Positions 25,526 to 35,641 are shown, numbered from the stretch's first letter. The stretch is DNA of 52,010 nucleotides from Syntrophomonadaceae bacterium (GCA_012729835.1 JAAYCK010000123.1:1-52010); one strand, 5' to 3'. Translations and numbers: made by a program. The notes: generated by a model from the letters alone, not told the origin.

Positions 25526-26450
25526 CTTTTGCTCCCCCCATCATCATGTACAGCAAGGCCATGCGAATCGCTACGCCGTTGGTCACCTGTTCATTAATCG
25601 CCGACTGGATGCCGTCAGCTACTTCGCTTGATATCTCCACACCGCGATTCATGGGGCCCGGGTGCAGAATCATCACATCGTCCTTGGCCCGCAGTAAATG
25701 CTCGGTCCTTAACATGTATAAGTCCGAATATTCGTCGAGTGAGGGGAAGTACCCGATCTCCTGGCGTTCGCGCTGTACACGCAGAACATTGATAACATCC
25801 ACTCCATTCAAGGCTTCATCCAGGCTGTAGTAAGCCTTTACCCCCATTTTTTCCATGCCGGGTGGAATCAGGGTCGAAGGGCCTACCACCCGGACTTCGC
25901 AACCGTATTTGGATAGCCCGTAGATGTTGGAACGGGCTACACGGCTGTGCAGTATATCTCCCAGGATGGCCACTTTCAGTCCGTCGAGGCGCCCTTTTTT
26001 CTCGCGGATGCTGTACATATCAAGCAGAGCCTGAGTAGGATGTTCATTAGCTCCATCACCGGCATTGATCACCCGCATCGAGGTATTTCTGGCGACGTAA
26101 TGGGGAGTTCCCGTCATGGAATGACGCATGATCATGAGATCGAAACCCATCATCTCGATAGTCCTGATAGTATCTTTCAGGCTTTCACCCTTCTGCACAC
26201 TGCTGGTGGATACCGCCAGATTAGTGGTATCAGCGCTTAAATATTTACCGGCCAGTTCAAAAGAGGTGCGTGTCCGGGTACTGTTCTCGTAGAAAATGGT
26301 CACCATGGCCTTGCCCCGCAGGGTAGGCACCTTCTTGATATCTCGCTTGATGATGTCCTTCATTGGAACGGCTGTGTCGAGGATCTGGTCGATTTCTTCC
26401 CGCTGCAATTCCTTAATACCCAGCAGGTCTTTACGTTGTTCAAACTTCAT
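25509..26450 (-). CDS. pyrB: Aspartate carbamoyltransferase catalytic chain
   Basis: PyrB transfers carbamoyl phosphate to aspartate. The carbamoyl-phosphate site [16 protein letters not shown] and the later [11 protein letters not shown] are diagnostic; [18 protein letters not shown] is the central conserved part. Length is 313 residues, and there is no pyrI regulatory gene, as usual in Firmicutes. ATG 26450 follows GGGAGG. A second PyrR attenuator separates it from pyrR. It needs carbamoyl phosphate, but the operon's own carAB is destroyed, so the supply must come from elsewhere in the genome. Confidence 0.96.
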   Translation of the reverse strand: MKFEQRKDLLGIKELQREEIDQILDTAVPMKDIIKRDIKKVPTLRGKAMVTIFYENSTRTRTSFELAGKYLSADTTNLAVSTSSVQKGESLKDTIRTIEMMGFDLMIMRHSMTGTPHYVARNTSMRVINAGDGANEHPTQALLDMYSIREKKGRLDGLKVAILGDILHSRVARSNIYGLSKYGCEVRVVGPSTLIPPGMEKMGVKAYYSLDEALNGVDVINVLRVQRERQEIGYFPSLDEYSDLYMLRTEHLLRAKDDVMILHPGPMNRGVEISSEVADGIQSAINEQVTNGVAIRMALLYMMMGGAKDEIAN

Positions 26451-26546
26451 CCATTAGCCTCCCTTGGTTTAGTAGAGAATACATTGTTGAATTCACCACT
26501 GAGTTGTGTAAATAAGTTGTGAATTTAGATTTCATCATGCCTTCCG

Positions 26547-26573
26547 AGCTATTCATCTGTGTCCATCTGTGGT
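26547..26573. repeat. Dispersed repeat family B, degenerate copy
   Basis: ATCTGTGTCCATCTGTGGTTAT resembles GCGTGCCCATCTGTGGCTAA at 6124 and, more distantly, the 49139 copy. It lies directly downstream (in pyr transcription) of the second attenuator's terminator, in a 207-base non-coding stretch. Confidence 0.45.
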
Positions 26574-26576
26574 TAT

Positions 26577-26664
26577 ATAAAAAGCCTTCCCTGCTTTGGA
26601 ATGCAAGGAAGGCCTGGTTGCTTCTGCCTGGTCTCCCTTACTGGCCTCTCGGACCAACTTAAAG
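26577..26664 (-). promoter_or_regulatory. PyrR-dependent attenuator 2 (pyrR-pyrB)
   Basis: On the minus strand the leader holds AAGTTGGTCCGAGAGGCCAG (26660-26641), the conserved PyrR-binding loop with the CCGAGAGG core. Downstream AGGCCTTCC pairs with GGAAGGCT, followed by five T and ATAT (26615-26577): the terminator. The arrangement matches the Bacillus pyr attenuators, where UMP-bound PyrR holds the binding loop and lets the terminator form. Confidence 0.85.
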
Positions 26665-26674
26665 GGTTTCCTCT

Positions 26675-27338
<664 letters not shown>

Positions 27339-27344
27339 TATCCG

Positions 27345-27373
27345 ATTTTAACCAAAAGTTACGCCGATGTCAA
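27345..27373 (-). promoter_or_regulatory. Sigma-A promoter of the pyr operon
   Basis: Minus-strand TTGACA (27373-27368), a 17-base spacer and TAAAAT (27350-27345) make a near-consensus vegetative promoter placed correctly for the first attenuator. Confidence 0.85.
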
Positions 27374-27405
27374 ACCGTGGAAAAGGACGCCCATCTGCCA
27401 CGGTT

Positions 27406-27434
27406 TTGTGAACTCCATTGAGAAAAGGTATAAT
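27406..27434 (+). promoter_or_regulatory. Sigma-A promoter of the 27466 gene
   Basis: TTGTGA (27406-27411), a 17-base spacer and a perfect TATAAT (27429-27434) lie 32 bases ahead of the TTG start. It is divergent from the pyr promoter, with 33 bases between their -35 elements. Confidence 0.7.
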
Positions 27435-27465
27435 ATGACTAGCCAATTGAAATGGGGGTTTCATC

Positions 27466-28779
27466 TTGATAATCACACCTGAACACTTGATAAAAAAGTA
27501 TTTTCCGCAGCCGGTGGAATCGACCCGTGAGCTTTACGATCGCTTGCAACTGGATGAGTTGGGCTATTCCTATGCGGCCTGGTTAAAGGATGCCGAGGAC
27601 TATTGCCTGAGCAAATATTTTACCGAAGAGGACTACCAGCTTATAACTGGTGACGAGAAAAACTACTCGATCAGCCCTCGGGTCTTCCGAACTCTGCTGG
27701 AAGCCAGTCCTTCTAAGATCGGCGATGAGATCCGGTCCTGCGTTTCAGAGATCGCCAAACGCATGGCCACTGACCGAACATTTGCGCGGCAGCTACAAGA
27801 TCAGATCGATCAGGAATCCGGCGTCAGCCCGGTAGTCCCCAAAATCTCAAAATCATTGAAAGCCAAGTATAATGAAAGCGGTCAGGATGCCTTTGAATAC
27901 TCCATTCAAGCCGATGGACGGCTCCACCTGGATATCATCTCCGGATTCAATTTCAAGCCAGGTCAAAAGATCCTGGATCTGTTCTTCAGTTTCCGACTGG
28001 AGGTGGAAAACAAGGTTCCCTTTCACTTGGTCGAGGTCATGCTGAACCTGAGCGACGGTGATGTGCTCTCCTATCGAAGTGTATGGTCATGCCAGGATGA
28101 AGCTCAAAAATATGGGGCTATACTTATAAACCGGCTCATCCGGGTGAACCTATTTGAAGATAATCGCAAGCTGATCGACAGCTTTGATTATATGTTTGCC
28201 CCCTCCGATATCAGCACCTTAGAGGCAGAATTGCAGCAGGTCATAGAAACACTGCCGCATCTGGATGAAAAACAGGCAGACCGCGAAGAACTGGGACAAC
28301 GAATTCTGAAGCGGCATAACCTGAACGGGCAGGCCTATGCCCTGGCCATCAAGCAGACTATCCCCAAATTGATGGAAGTTGAAAAACCTGGTGCCAACAT
28401 CGAAACTGCCTTTCTCGATGCCGTAAATAAGTATTGGGATTACTATATCCTGCAGGCAGACCCCAGTAAGGATATTAATGAAGATATGGAGCAAATGGCA
28501 CAAACTCGCATACCCCGGGTGGAACTGGCCATGGTCTCGACCAATATACTCCTGAACAGCCAGTTGTGCAGTAAATACTTCAACAGGAACTTTAGCAGCA
28601 AACAGAGACAGGCATTATTCAAAGACGCGGCTCCGCGCCTGATATATACGCTGGCAGAAGCAGAATTTGACCCAGCCGTGCCAGCTGATGAACGAATCTA
28701 CCACCTGTCGGCGTTTATTGCCGGGCAATTTGATCTGATGAAAGAGATCCTGGAGGAAACACGCCAGTGGCCTAAATAG
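27466..28779 (+). CDS. Large soluble protein of unknown function, divergent from pyr operon
   Basis: I cannot place this 437-residue protein. It starts at TTG 27466 behind GGGGG. There is no signal peptide or membrane helix. The first 130 residues are helical (ELYDRLQLDELGYSYAAWLK), the middle holds a more beta-like part around YSIQADGRLHLDIISGFNFK and LVEVMLNLSDGDVL, and the last 200 residues are helical with many charged residues. No nucleotide, metal or DNA-binding motif is visible. It has its own good promoter and stands alone. Codon use looks like that of the neighbouring core genes, which suggests a resident, not a recent arrival. Confidence 0.7.
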   Translation: MIITPEHLIKKYFPQPVESTRELYDRLQLDELGYSYAAWLKDAEDYCLSKYFTEEDYQLITGDEKNYSISPRVFRTLLEASPSKIGDEIRSCVSEIAKRMATDRTFARQLQDQIDQESGVSPVVPKISKSLKAKYNESGQDAFEYSIQADGRLHLDIISGFNFKPGQKILDLFFSFRLEVENKVPFHLVEVMLNLSDGDVLSYRSVWSCQDEAQKYGAILINRLIRVNLFEDNRKLIDSFDYMFAPSDISTLEAELQQVIETLPHLDEKQADREELGQRILKRHNLNGQAYALAIKQTIPKLMEVEKPGANIETAFLDAVNKYWDYYILQADPSKDINEDMEQMAQTRIPRVELAMVSTNILLNSQLCSKYFNRNFSSKQRQALFKDAAPRLIYTLAEAEFDPAVPADERIYHLSAFIAGQFDLMKEILEETRQWPK

Positions 28780-28919
28780 GAACCTATAAAATACCGGTTC
28801 ATTGAACTGTGGCAAAAATGCTCCTGGTCTAAGATTGGGGTAGCTTCTGAAAAAACAATCGAAAAACAGCAATAATCAATTCCTTCAAGGACTTGATGAG
28901 CATGCTGCTTTCTTATCCA

Positions 28920-29828
28920 TTACCTTAATTGTTTCAACAGTTTCTCAAAATAAGGCGGCAGCGGGCTGGTGAATTCCATATACTCACCGCTCACCGGATG
29001 GACAAAACCTAATAGCGAGGCATGCAGGGCCTGGGAATCCAGGCCCAGGTGTTTTTTGTCCGGGCCATAGACCGGGTCACCCACTACCGGGTGCCTGATG
29101 TAGGAAAAATGAACGCGGATTTGATGGGTACGACCAGTCATAAGTTTGACCCGCACCAGGGTATAGTTGCCGAAACGCTCCACTACCCGGTAATGACTGA
29201 TAGCCGACCTACCGTCTGCTACCACCGCCATTTTTTTGCGATCACTGTGGCTTCGGCCAATGGGAGCCTCTATAATGCCGTTTTCCTCTTTAATATTGCC
29301 GTGCACCAGGGCAGTATATTCACGCTTGATGGTATGCTCTTTGATCTGTTCGGCCAGATGGCGGTGGGCGGTATCGTTCTTGGCCACCACCATGACTCCC
29401 GAGGTATCCTTGTCCAGCCGGTGGACAATTCCCGGGCGCAATTCGCCGTTTATTCCCGAAAGATCCCGGATATGATAGAGCAGGGCATTGACCAGAGTGA
29501 AGTCCCAGTTGCCGTGAGCAGGGTGCACTACCAGTCCCTTAGGTTTGTCAATCACCACCAGGCTGGTATCCTGGTAAAGGATATCCAGTGGAATATCCCT
29601 GGGCTCCAGTGCGATAGCCCGCGGTTCCTCGACTTCAACTGTTATCACTTCGCCTTCCCGGACCTGGTAGCTGGGTTTTTTCTTCACCCCATCCACCAGT
29701 ACCTTTCCGGCATCGATAAGTATCTTGGCCATGCTGCGGGAAAGAGACTCAATTTCATCAGCCACAAAAGCGTCCAGCCGCTCCCCTTCTTTTTCCTCTT
29801 CCACCATCAGTTTTTCGAGTTCAGACAT
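28920..29828 (-). CDS. RluD-family 23S rRNA pseudouridine synthase
   Basis: This enzyme isomerises uridines in RNA, most likely in 23S rRNA. An N-terminal S4 RNA-binding domain (GERLDAFVADEIESLSRSMA through ILIDAGKVLVDG) precedes the catalytic core, in which GIVHRLDKDTSGVMVVAK contains the catalytic aspartate and GRTHQIRVHF is the second conserved motif. Length is 302 residues. Start ATG 29828 is plausible though its ribosome site is weak; an in-frame ATG seven codons later is possible. It follows lspA on the same strand, an arrangement seen in many Firmicutes. The exact target uridines cannot be read. Confidence 0.93.
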   Translation of the reverse strand: MSELEKLMVEEEKEGERLDAFVADEIESLSRSMAKILIDAGKVLVDGVKKKPSYQVREGEVITVEVEEPRAIALEPRDIPLDILYQDTSLVVIDKPKGLVVHPAHGNWDFTLVNALLYHIRDLSGINGELRPGIVHRLDKDTSGVMVVAKNDTAHRHLAEQIKEHTIKREYTALVHGNIKEENGIIEAPIGRSHSDRKKMAVVADGRSAISHYRVVERFGNYTLVRVKLMTGRTHQIRVHFSYIRHPVVGDPVYGPDKKHLGLDSQALHASLLGFVHPVSGEYMEFTSPLPPYFEKLLKQLR

Positions 29829-29851
29829 ATGTCCCGTCTAGCTCCGTTTTT

Positions 29852-30295
29852 CTATAATCTTAAGGCCTCTTCATGCCGCATCAGGTATAGCACCAGCAGT
29901 ATACCTCCGCTCACGATAGCCATGTCTGCCACATTAAATACCGGCCACCAGCCCAGATCCAGGAAATCTATAACATGATGGAAACGGATACGATCAATCA
30001 GGTTGCCCAGAGCCCCCCCGGCAATAAAACCCATATATAACTGGAGACAGCCACCAGGTTTATAGTGGAAAATATAAACGGCCATACCCACAATGATAAC
30101 TACGGCTGCCAGCGAAAAGAACCAGCCTTTGCCTGCCAATATACCGAAGGCGGCCCCATGATTTTGCACATAGGTCAGCCACAACAGGTCATCGACCAAA
30201 GGCTGACTCTGTCCTGGTAGGAAGTTATTCATGACCCACCACTTAGTCAGTCTATCTAGCACCAATATTGATAATATTGTCAACCAGAATCGCAA
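29852..30295 (-). CDS. lspA: Lipoprotein signal peptidase (signal peptidase II)
   Basis: LspA cuts lipoprotein signal peptides in the membrane. The two catalytic aspartates lie in GGALGNLIDRIRF and PVFNVADMAI, and NHGAAFGIL is also conserved. Four membrane helices fit the 147-residue length. TTG 30295 is preferred: GGAGG lies seven bases ahead, and the protein then begins RFWLTILSILVLDRLTK; an earlier in-frame TTG at 30325 would place that ribosome site inside the gene. It is flanked by the macrodomain gene upstream and the pseudouridine synthase downstream. Confidence 0.95.
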   Translation of the reverse strand: MRFWLTILSILVLDRLTKWWVMNNFLPGQSQPLVDDLLWLTYVQNHGAAFGILAGKGWFFSLAAVVIIVGMAVYIFHYKPGGCLQLYMGFIAGGALGNLIDRIRFHHVIDFLDLGWWPVFNVADMAIVSGGILLVLYLMRHEEALRL

Positions 30296-30330
30296 GTTCA
30301 AACCTCCATGTCCGTTCTCTTCCAAGCGAC

Positions 30331-30864
30331 TTACGCCTTAATCTTCTCCAATAATTCCTTATATATTTCAAACGATCCCTTATCATACAGTACAAAGCGG
30401 ATCATTTTCACCCATTTCAGTTCCGGTAATTTATTCAGCACTGCCTCGATGGCAACCGGAGCTGCCTTTTCCAGAGGATAGCCAAATATACCCGTAGATA
30501 TGGCCGGAAAGGCAATGGATTCGATTTGGTTAGAGTCGGCCAGGGCCAGGGCGTTAGCGTAGCAATTGGCTAACAATTTGGCTTCAGGAAAATCAATTCC
30601 ATACACCGGGCCCAGGCAGTGGATGACATATTCATTGGGCAGCTTGTATGCTCCAGTTATGACTGCTTCTCCCGGGCGAATCGGCCCCAACGGTATGGCT
30701 TCTTTTTCTAATTCCGGTCCGGCTGCCCGATGAATGGCTCCCGCCACACCGCCGCCGGTCCGCAAGGCTGCATTGGCCGCATTTACGATCGCGTTTACAT
30801 CCGCTTGATCGGTAATATTGCCCTGCACGGCCTGAAGTTCGATCCCATTGAACAAGACTTTCAC
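30331..30864 (-). CDS. Macrodomain protein (O-acetyl-ADP-ribose deacetylase-like)
   Basis: Macrodomains bind ADP-ribose and remove it or its acetyl ester. The signature is complete: GNITDQADVNAIVNAANAAL, then GGGVAGAIHRAAG, and the phosphate loop AFPAISTGIFGYPLEKA. Asn and Asp residues needed for MacroD-type hydrolysis are present (NAAN, GVAGAIH). Length is 177 residues. GTG 30864 follows GGAGG by eight bases. It stands first in a unit with lspA (35 bases on) and the pseudouridine synthase. No ADP-ribosyltransferase is seen nearby, so a toxin-antitoxin role is not supported. Confidence 0.93.
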   Translation of the reverse strand: MKVLFNGIELQAVQGNITDQADVNAIVNAANAALRTGGGVAGAIHRAAGPELEKEAIPLGPIRPGEAVITGAYKLPNEYVIHCLGPVYGIDFPEAKLLANCYANALALADSNQIESIAFPAISTGIFGYPLEKAAPVAIEAVLNKLPELKWVKMIRFVLYDKGSFEIYKELLEKIKA

Positions 30865-31010
30865 CTCTTGCCCCTCCTTTCACCGCTCAGCAAAATCATA
30901 TACTTCAGCTATCTTTATTGTTTAGTATTCAACTTAAAAAGGCAACCATCCTGTTAGTTCCCCCGTCGGGCCTAGTCATTTTTCCCCGCTAGTTCGTCAA
31001 GCCCTATTTG

Positions 31011-32357
31011 TTAAGATCGGCTGTCCGGCCGACTATTCCGCCCGATACAATAGTACTCAAAGCCATGCCGGCGCACGATATCAGGGCAGTATAAGCTGCG
31101 CCCGTCGAAAATGATTCGTTCGCGCATGAGCGCAGATAATTCAGAAAAATCAACGTCGGCAAAACAAGGCCATTCAGTCAGCAGCAGCAAAGCGTTCTTG
31201 CCCAGCGCAGCCTCCCGCATACTATCGACCCGTTTGAATCCCATTCTTAATGGGTCCGGCCAAGTCTGATCAGAGTTAGCAGCGGGATCAAAGGCCTCGA
31301 CGCTAGCACCCCGCTCCAGTAGTGCAGTGATAATATCCAGCGCAGGTGCTTCCCGCAAATCGTCAGTACCGGGTTTAAAGCTGAGGCCCCATACGCCCAG
31401 AGCTATCCCTTTCAAGTCATTTCCAAACCGGGCGGTGATCAAGTCGGCAAAACCCAGTCTTTGTCTCTGGTTGACCAAGTGAATCCCACTGGCAATAAAC
31501 ATAGGTAAACCATATTGTTGCCCTAGTTTGGTGATAGCCGTCACATCTTTCGGCAAGCAGGAACCACCATAACCGATCCCAGGGTTGAGATACTGCCTAC
31601 CTATCCGTTGATCCAGGGCCATGCCGCGCTGTACCTCACAGATGTCGGCGCCTACTGCATCACAGATTTCGGCCAGCTCATTCATCAAACTTATGCGGCA
31701 AGCCAGCATGACATTGCAAGCATACTTGCACATTTCGGCTGACAGCGAGTCCATTTCAAGCAGCGGTATCCCAGCAGCTATATGGGATGCATACAGCGTC
31801 TGCAGATACTCAACAGCCAGCTGACTATCCGTCCCTAAAATGATTCGGTCCGGATTGGCCATATCTCCAAGCGCCTCTCCTTCCCGCAAGAACTCCGGGT
31901 TATATACCACATCGATTTCCAGGTCCTTTCTGCCTCTCCCAATTAACTCTTCCCGGATGATGCCCTTAACTTTTTCCGTCGTTCCCGGGGGTACGGTCGA
32001 CTTGATAACCAGCACCACAGATCGATTGATCAGCCGTCCGAATTGATGAACTGCCGCCATTACCTGACTGCTATCCACCTCACCGTCTCTGCCCAGCGGA
32101 GTACCTACCGCAATAAAACATGATTCACAATCATCCAATATCAAACTCAAGTCTGTGCTGAAAGTCAGTCTGCGTGCCTGCACCTGTTCCTGCAGTACCG
32201 CTTCCAACCCGGGTTCAAATATAGGGATCCTCCCCTCCAGCAATCCTTCAATTTTTCCAGTATCCGAATCTATGCAGCAGACCTGGTTGCCGAGACTGGC
32301 CAGGTATACTACCGTCGCCAGGCCGACATAACCCGTACCCAAAACACATATACGCAC
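31011..32357 (-). CDS. UDP-glucose 6-dehydrogenase
   Basis: This NAD enzyme oxidises UDP-glucose to UDP-glucuronate. The N-terminal RICVLGTGYVGLATVVYLAS is the NAD site; the catalytic cysteine is in YGGSCLPKDVTAI, and GVWGLSFKPGTDDLREAPAL is the UDP-domain motif. GTG 32357 is chosen because GGAGAGGGG lies seven bases ahead and leads straight to the Rossmann motif; an in-frame TTG at 32378 lies upstream. Length is 448 residues. It is the last gene of the exopolysaccharide locus and works with the epimerase at 33491 to make UDP-glucuronate and UDP-galacturonate. Confidence 0.94.
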   Translation of the reverse strand: MRICVLGTGYVGLATVVYLASLGNQVCCIDSDTGKIEGLLEGRIPIFEPGLEAVLQEQVQARRLTFSTDLSLILDDCESCFIAVGTPLGRDGEVDSSQVMAAVHQFGRLINRSVVLVIKSTVPPGTTEKVKGIIREELIGRGRKDLEIDVVYNPEFLREGEALGDMANPDRIILGTDSQLAVEYLQTLYASHIAAGIPLLEMDSLSAEMCKYACNVMLACRISLMNELAEICDAVGADICEVQRGMALDQRIGRQYLNPGIGYGGSCLPKDVTAITKLGQQYGLPMFIASGIHLVNQRQRLGFADLITARFGNDLKGIALGVWGLSFKPGTDDLREAPALDIITALLERGASVEAFDPAANSDQTWPDPLRMGFKRVDSMREAALGKNALLLLTEWPCFADVDFSELSALMRERIIFDGRSLYCPDIVRRHGFEYYCIGRNSRPDSRS

Positions 32358-32387
32358 TGATTGACCCCTCTCCATCAATAAGATCTA

Positions 32388-33450
32388 TTATATTCTCTGA
32401 CCCTTGCTGGCTTTTTGAGAAAGCTTCGCCTGCACTTTATATCTCAGGTCATACCACGAATATAAATGAGTAAACAACCACCTCAACAATCCTGCCCAGC
32501 GGTACGGGATCATAGCCACCAGCACAAACCACAAAGAATAAGCTGTTTTCTTGACGGGGCTCAACTTGTCATTACCCGCAATCGCCCTGATCCCGGCGGC
32601 TGCTATGGAAAAGGCACCGGCTGCAGATCGATTGCCAAAGATATCCCCAGCTTATAGCGCATCATGTTGATCTTGATCTGTTTCCAGTCGGCAGTGGGTG
32701 GAGCCAAAATAAAACCATATTTGTCTGCAGCGGCTTTCATCATTTTATTATTGAGTTCATACCAGCCAAACTGATACAGCAAGCGATCATAATCGATGAA
32801 ACCGGACCCATGATTATCACCGTGAACACAATATTGACCCAATGTTTCCCGGATCGGAACTACCTGACCCAAAAAGGGAGCATACATGAAGAGGTAGGAA
32901 TCTGCCCCCAATTGGAACTCTTCCGGGACTGGCATCACCTCTTCCAAAAAGGTCCGGGTGAATGCGTTGCCGCTAGTTGGCGGCGAGGAGTAGCGCCGGT
33001 TGCTCAGTAGCTGGGCCAGTACGTCGCCGGGCTGGGGATGTTCGTCCGGGATCGAATATCCCATGGGTTTGCCCGACGATGATACCACCTGCAGACTGTA
33101 TTGCAGTTTGGCAATGCCGATATCACGGTTACCTCATACTGTCGGGCCACTGCCTCGAGAGCGGCGGGCAGCAGAATATCATCAGAATCCAGAAAAATGA
33201 CCAGGTCGCCCTGGCAAATCTCCCATCCGGCATTGAAGGCCGAGGCCTGGCCGCCATTATCCTTGAGTACAGCCCGTATCTGTGATCCATATGATTCGAT
33301 GATGGATAGGGAATCATCGGTGGACCCGTCATCCACCACGATCACCTCGCGATACGGATAGGTCTGGCGCAAAGCGCTGTCGATGGCTTTGACAAGATAG
33401 CGTTCATAATTATAATTGTCGATGATTATGCTGATAAACACAGTATCCAT
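32388..33450 (-). pseudogene. GT2 glycosyltransferase broken by two single-base frameshifts
   Basis: Three reading frames must be joined to restore one GT2 protein of about 354 residues. Segment 1 (33450-33133) holds the nucleotide-sugar part: DNYNYERYLVKAIDSAL, EVIVVDDGSTDDSL and LVIFLDSDDIL. Segment 2 (33130-about 32636) resumes with NRDIGIAKLQYSLQVVSSSG and covers the acceptor part to GISLA. Segment 3 (32633-32388) continues NRSAAGAFSIAAAGIRA and then a helical tail (AYSLWFVLVAMIPYRWAGLL). The joins at about 33131 and 32635 each need one extra base, and the total then divides evenly into codons. Neither site is in a long homopolymer. Two lesions in one gene favour real inactivation over sequencing error. 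Confidence 0.82.
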
Positions 33451-33490
33451 TATGCATACCCCGCTTGTTAAGGCCCCGACGGCAATTCGG

Positions 33491-34441
33491 TCAAATATCA
33501 TAATAATCTCTAAACCATTCAACAAAGGCTGTCAACCCTGTCTCTAACATAACAGCAGGCTTATAGCCCAGTTTGCTGGCTGCATGTTCGATGTCAGCGC
33601 AGGTGCGCAAGGGATCCCCCACCTGGCGAGGCAAATACTTCTTTATTGCCTGCTTGCCGATCAGATCTTCCAATCGGCCCATCAGTAACTCCAAATCAAC
33701 CGGGTGCGAGTTTCCCAGATTGAATATTTCATAATCAAAGTTCTGGTCTAGGGCACTGGTGATTCCCGCAACGATATCATCGATGTAGGTGAAGTCTCTC
33801 TCCATCTTGCCGTAATTGAAAACTTCGATTTCCCTGCCCTCCAGAATAGCCCGGGTAAACCTGGGTATAGCCATATCCGGTCTGCACCATGGACCATAAA
33901 CCGTGAAAAAGCGAAGACCAGTGGTGGGAAGGCCAAAAATCCGGCTGTAGGTATATGCCATCAATTCGTTACCACGTTTGGTTGCTGCGTACAAAGAAAC
34001 CGGCGAATCAACATCATCGGTCTCCTTGAAGCTAGCCTGGGGAAAATCGCCGTAAACAGAAGACGATGAGGCATAGACGAAGTTTACTGCCCCGGAGTTT
34101 TTCGATGCCTCAATCACATTTAAAAACCCACCCATATTTACCTTTTCATACACATGGGGCTCTCTGAAAGAATTGCGCACTCCGGGCTGCGCAGCCAGAT
34201 GACATACCTTTGTTATTTGATGATTCTGAAACAAGCTGGTTATAGCCGCCTGGTCACAAATATCCGTCTTACTGAATATGAATGACTGATAATCGTTCAA
34301 GCTGCGCAGACGGTCAGACTTGAGCTCCGGATCGTAATAATCATTCAAATTATCTACGCCCAGCACACTATCGCCACGTTCCAACAACCGCCTGGCGGTA
34401 TGATAACCGATGAATCCAGCTGCTCCCGTAACCATTATCAT
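33491..34441 (-). CDS. UDP-glucuronate 4-epimerase-like NAD epimerase
   Basis: This is an extended short-chain dehydrogenase. The NAD site is MVTGAAGFIGYHTARRLLER, the segment VDNLNDYYDPELKSDRL is typical of UDP-glucuronate 4-epimerases, and the catalytic YxxxK is in SLYAATKRGNELMAYTYS, followed by GLRFFTVYGPW. Length is 317 residues. ATG 34441 lies 12 bases after GAGAGG; a TTG at 34462 would also be in frame. With the UDP-glucose dehydrogenase it would supply UDP-galacturonate for the polysaccharide. It lies between the GT4 at 34506 and the broken GT2. Confidence 0.9.
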   Translation of the reverse strand: MIMVTGAAGFIGYHTARRLLERGDSVLGVDNLNDYYDPELKSDRLRSLNDYQSFIFSKTDICDQAAITSLFQNHQITKVCHLAAQPGVRNSFREPHVYEKVNMGGFLNVIEASKNSGAVNFVYASSSSVYGDFPQASFKETDDVDSPVSLYAATKRGNELMAYTYSRIFGLPTTGLRFFTVYGPWCRPDMAIPRFTRAILEGREIEVFNYGKMERDFTYIDDIVAGITSALDQNFDYEIFNLGNSHPVDLELLMGRLEDLIGKQAIKKYLPRQVGDPLRTCADIEHAASKLGYKPAVMLETGLTAFVEWFRDYYDI

Positions 34442-34505
34442 AGTATCTCGTCTGCCTCTCAATCGATAATAATCAATGTATATCTTATTGTCTGGAAGAA
34501 TATTA

Positions 34506-35639
34506 TCATTGCTGACTCAGTGCCGAGAGCAGCTTTTCAAAAGCAGGAATAGTGTTTTCTGGACGGAAGTGTTCCGCCCGTTCTCTCCCTAAGCGAGCAA
34601 GACGCTCGGCCAGCTCAGGATCTGTCAATACCCTGGCAATGGCTTCCGTCATTGACTCCATATCGTCCGGTGGAACCAGCAGTCCATAACGTCCATGCTC
34701 GAGGATCTCATCCGGGCCGCTGGGGCAATCGGCAGCCACCACCGGCACTCCCAGCGCCAGGGCTTGCAACAGCACTCCCGGTAAACCTTCAAAACGAGAG
34801 CTTAACACAAAAACAGCAGCCTGCTGTATTATCGCGAAGGGGTTGGCCTGAAAACCCGGCAAACTTACTGTTTCATTAACATCCAAGTCGTCGATCAGAC
34901 ACTGCAGGCAGGTACGTTCGTTTCCTTCGCCCAGTATGATCAGTTCCTGTCTGATGCCCCAAGCCAATAATTTAGCATGTGCCCTGATCAAGATATCGAA
35001 ATGCTTGGCATACTCCAGTCGGCCCGCCCCGATGATTATCGGACAGTCATGCTCTTTCCGCAGCACTGCCGGCGACAGCTGGGCCTGCTGGCGGATTTGA
35101 TCGACATCCAAAGGGTTGTACAAGACCTGCAGCCTTGGTTTTAACCGTGGATAAGCCTTGATCACGCTGTCAGCTACACCCTGGGATACTGTAAGCACCG
35201 CTGATAATGCAGGAAACAGCCAGCTGATCAAGATTTTATGCACCAGGGAAAGCCTATCAGTCCAAAACCCTATGTTACAACGAAACCAGCCTATAGTTCG
35301 GCATCCTTTGATTATACCCGCCAATGCGGCCAAAAAGATCGCATCGTATTCCATGGCCCCTATAACGATGTCATCTTTATTGACTTCCCGTTGCATGCAC
35401 CGAATAAGTTTCAGCAGATGCCACCTTACTCTCTCCCGGCCTTCCATGGCAGCGATCACCTGAACATCGGAAGGAATCTCGCCCCAGTATACTCCCTGGT
35501 TCTTTATGAGGAACAGCACCGGCTGGAATTGGCGGCGGTCTAGATTCCGCATAACATTAAGTGTCACCCGTTCTGCCCCGCCTCCCGAAATGTTGGGCAG
35601 AATAAAAATTACCCGCTGCAGCCGTACCTGCTCAGTCAT
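34506..35639 (-). CDS. GT4 glycosyltransferase, paralogue 1
   Basis: This is a GT-B fold family 4 transferase of 377 residues. The N-terminus RVIFILPNISGGGAERVTLN has the glycine-rich acceptor-domain loop, and the C-terminal donor site is in VFVLSSRFEGLPGVLLQALA with the E-x7-E pattern, followed by GVPVVAADCPSGPDEILEHG. It is clearly paralogous to the GT4 at 37646: same length, and near-identical stretches such as GGGAERV and AVLTVSQGVADS against LMLTVSQGVSQS. It starts ATG 35639, two bases after the next gene's stop. It presumably acts in exopolysaccharide assembly; donor and linkage are unknown. Confidence 0.9.
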   Translation of the reverse strand: MTEQVRLQRVIFILPNISGGGAERVTLNVMRNLDRRQFQPVLFLIKNQGVYWGEIPSDVQVIAAMEGRERVRWHLLKLIRCMQREVNKDDIVIGAMEYDAIFLAALAGIIKGCRTIGWFRCNIGFWTDRLSLVHKILISWLFPALSAVLTVSQGVADSVIKAYPRLKPRLQVLYNPLDVDQIRQQAQLSPAVLRKEHDCPIIIGAGRLEYAKHFDILIRAHAKLLAWGIRQELIILGEGNERTCLQCLIDDLDVNETVSLPGFQANPFAIIQQAAVFVLSSRFEGLPGVLLQALALGVPVVAADCPSGPDEILEHGRYGLLVPPDDMESMTEAIARVLTDPELAERLARLGRERAEHFRPENTIPAFEKLLSALSQQ

Positions 35640-35641
35640 GG

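Noticed and set aside
30331-30864. Macrodomain protein as part of a DarTG-like toxin-antitoxin pair
   Set aside because: No ADP-ribosyltransferase gene is adjacent; neighbours are lspA and a pseudouridine synthase, which suggests a housekeeping operon.
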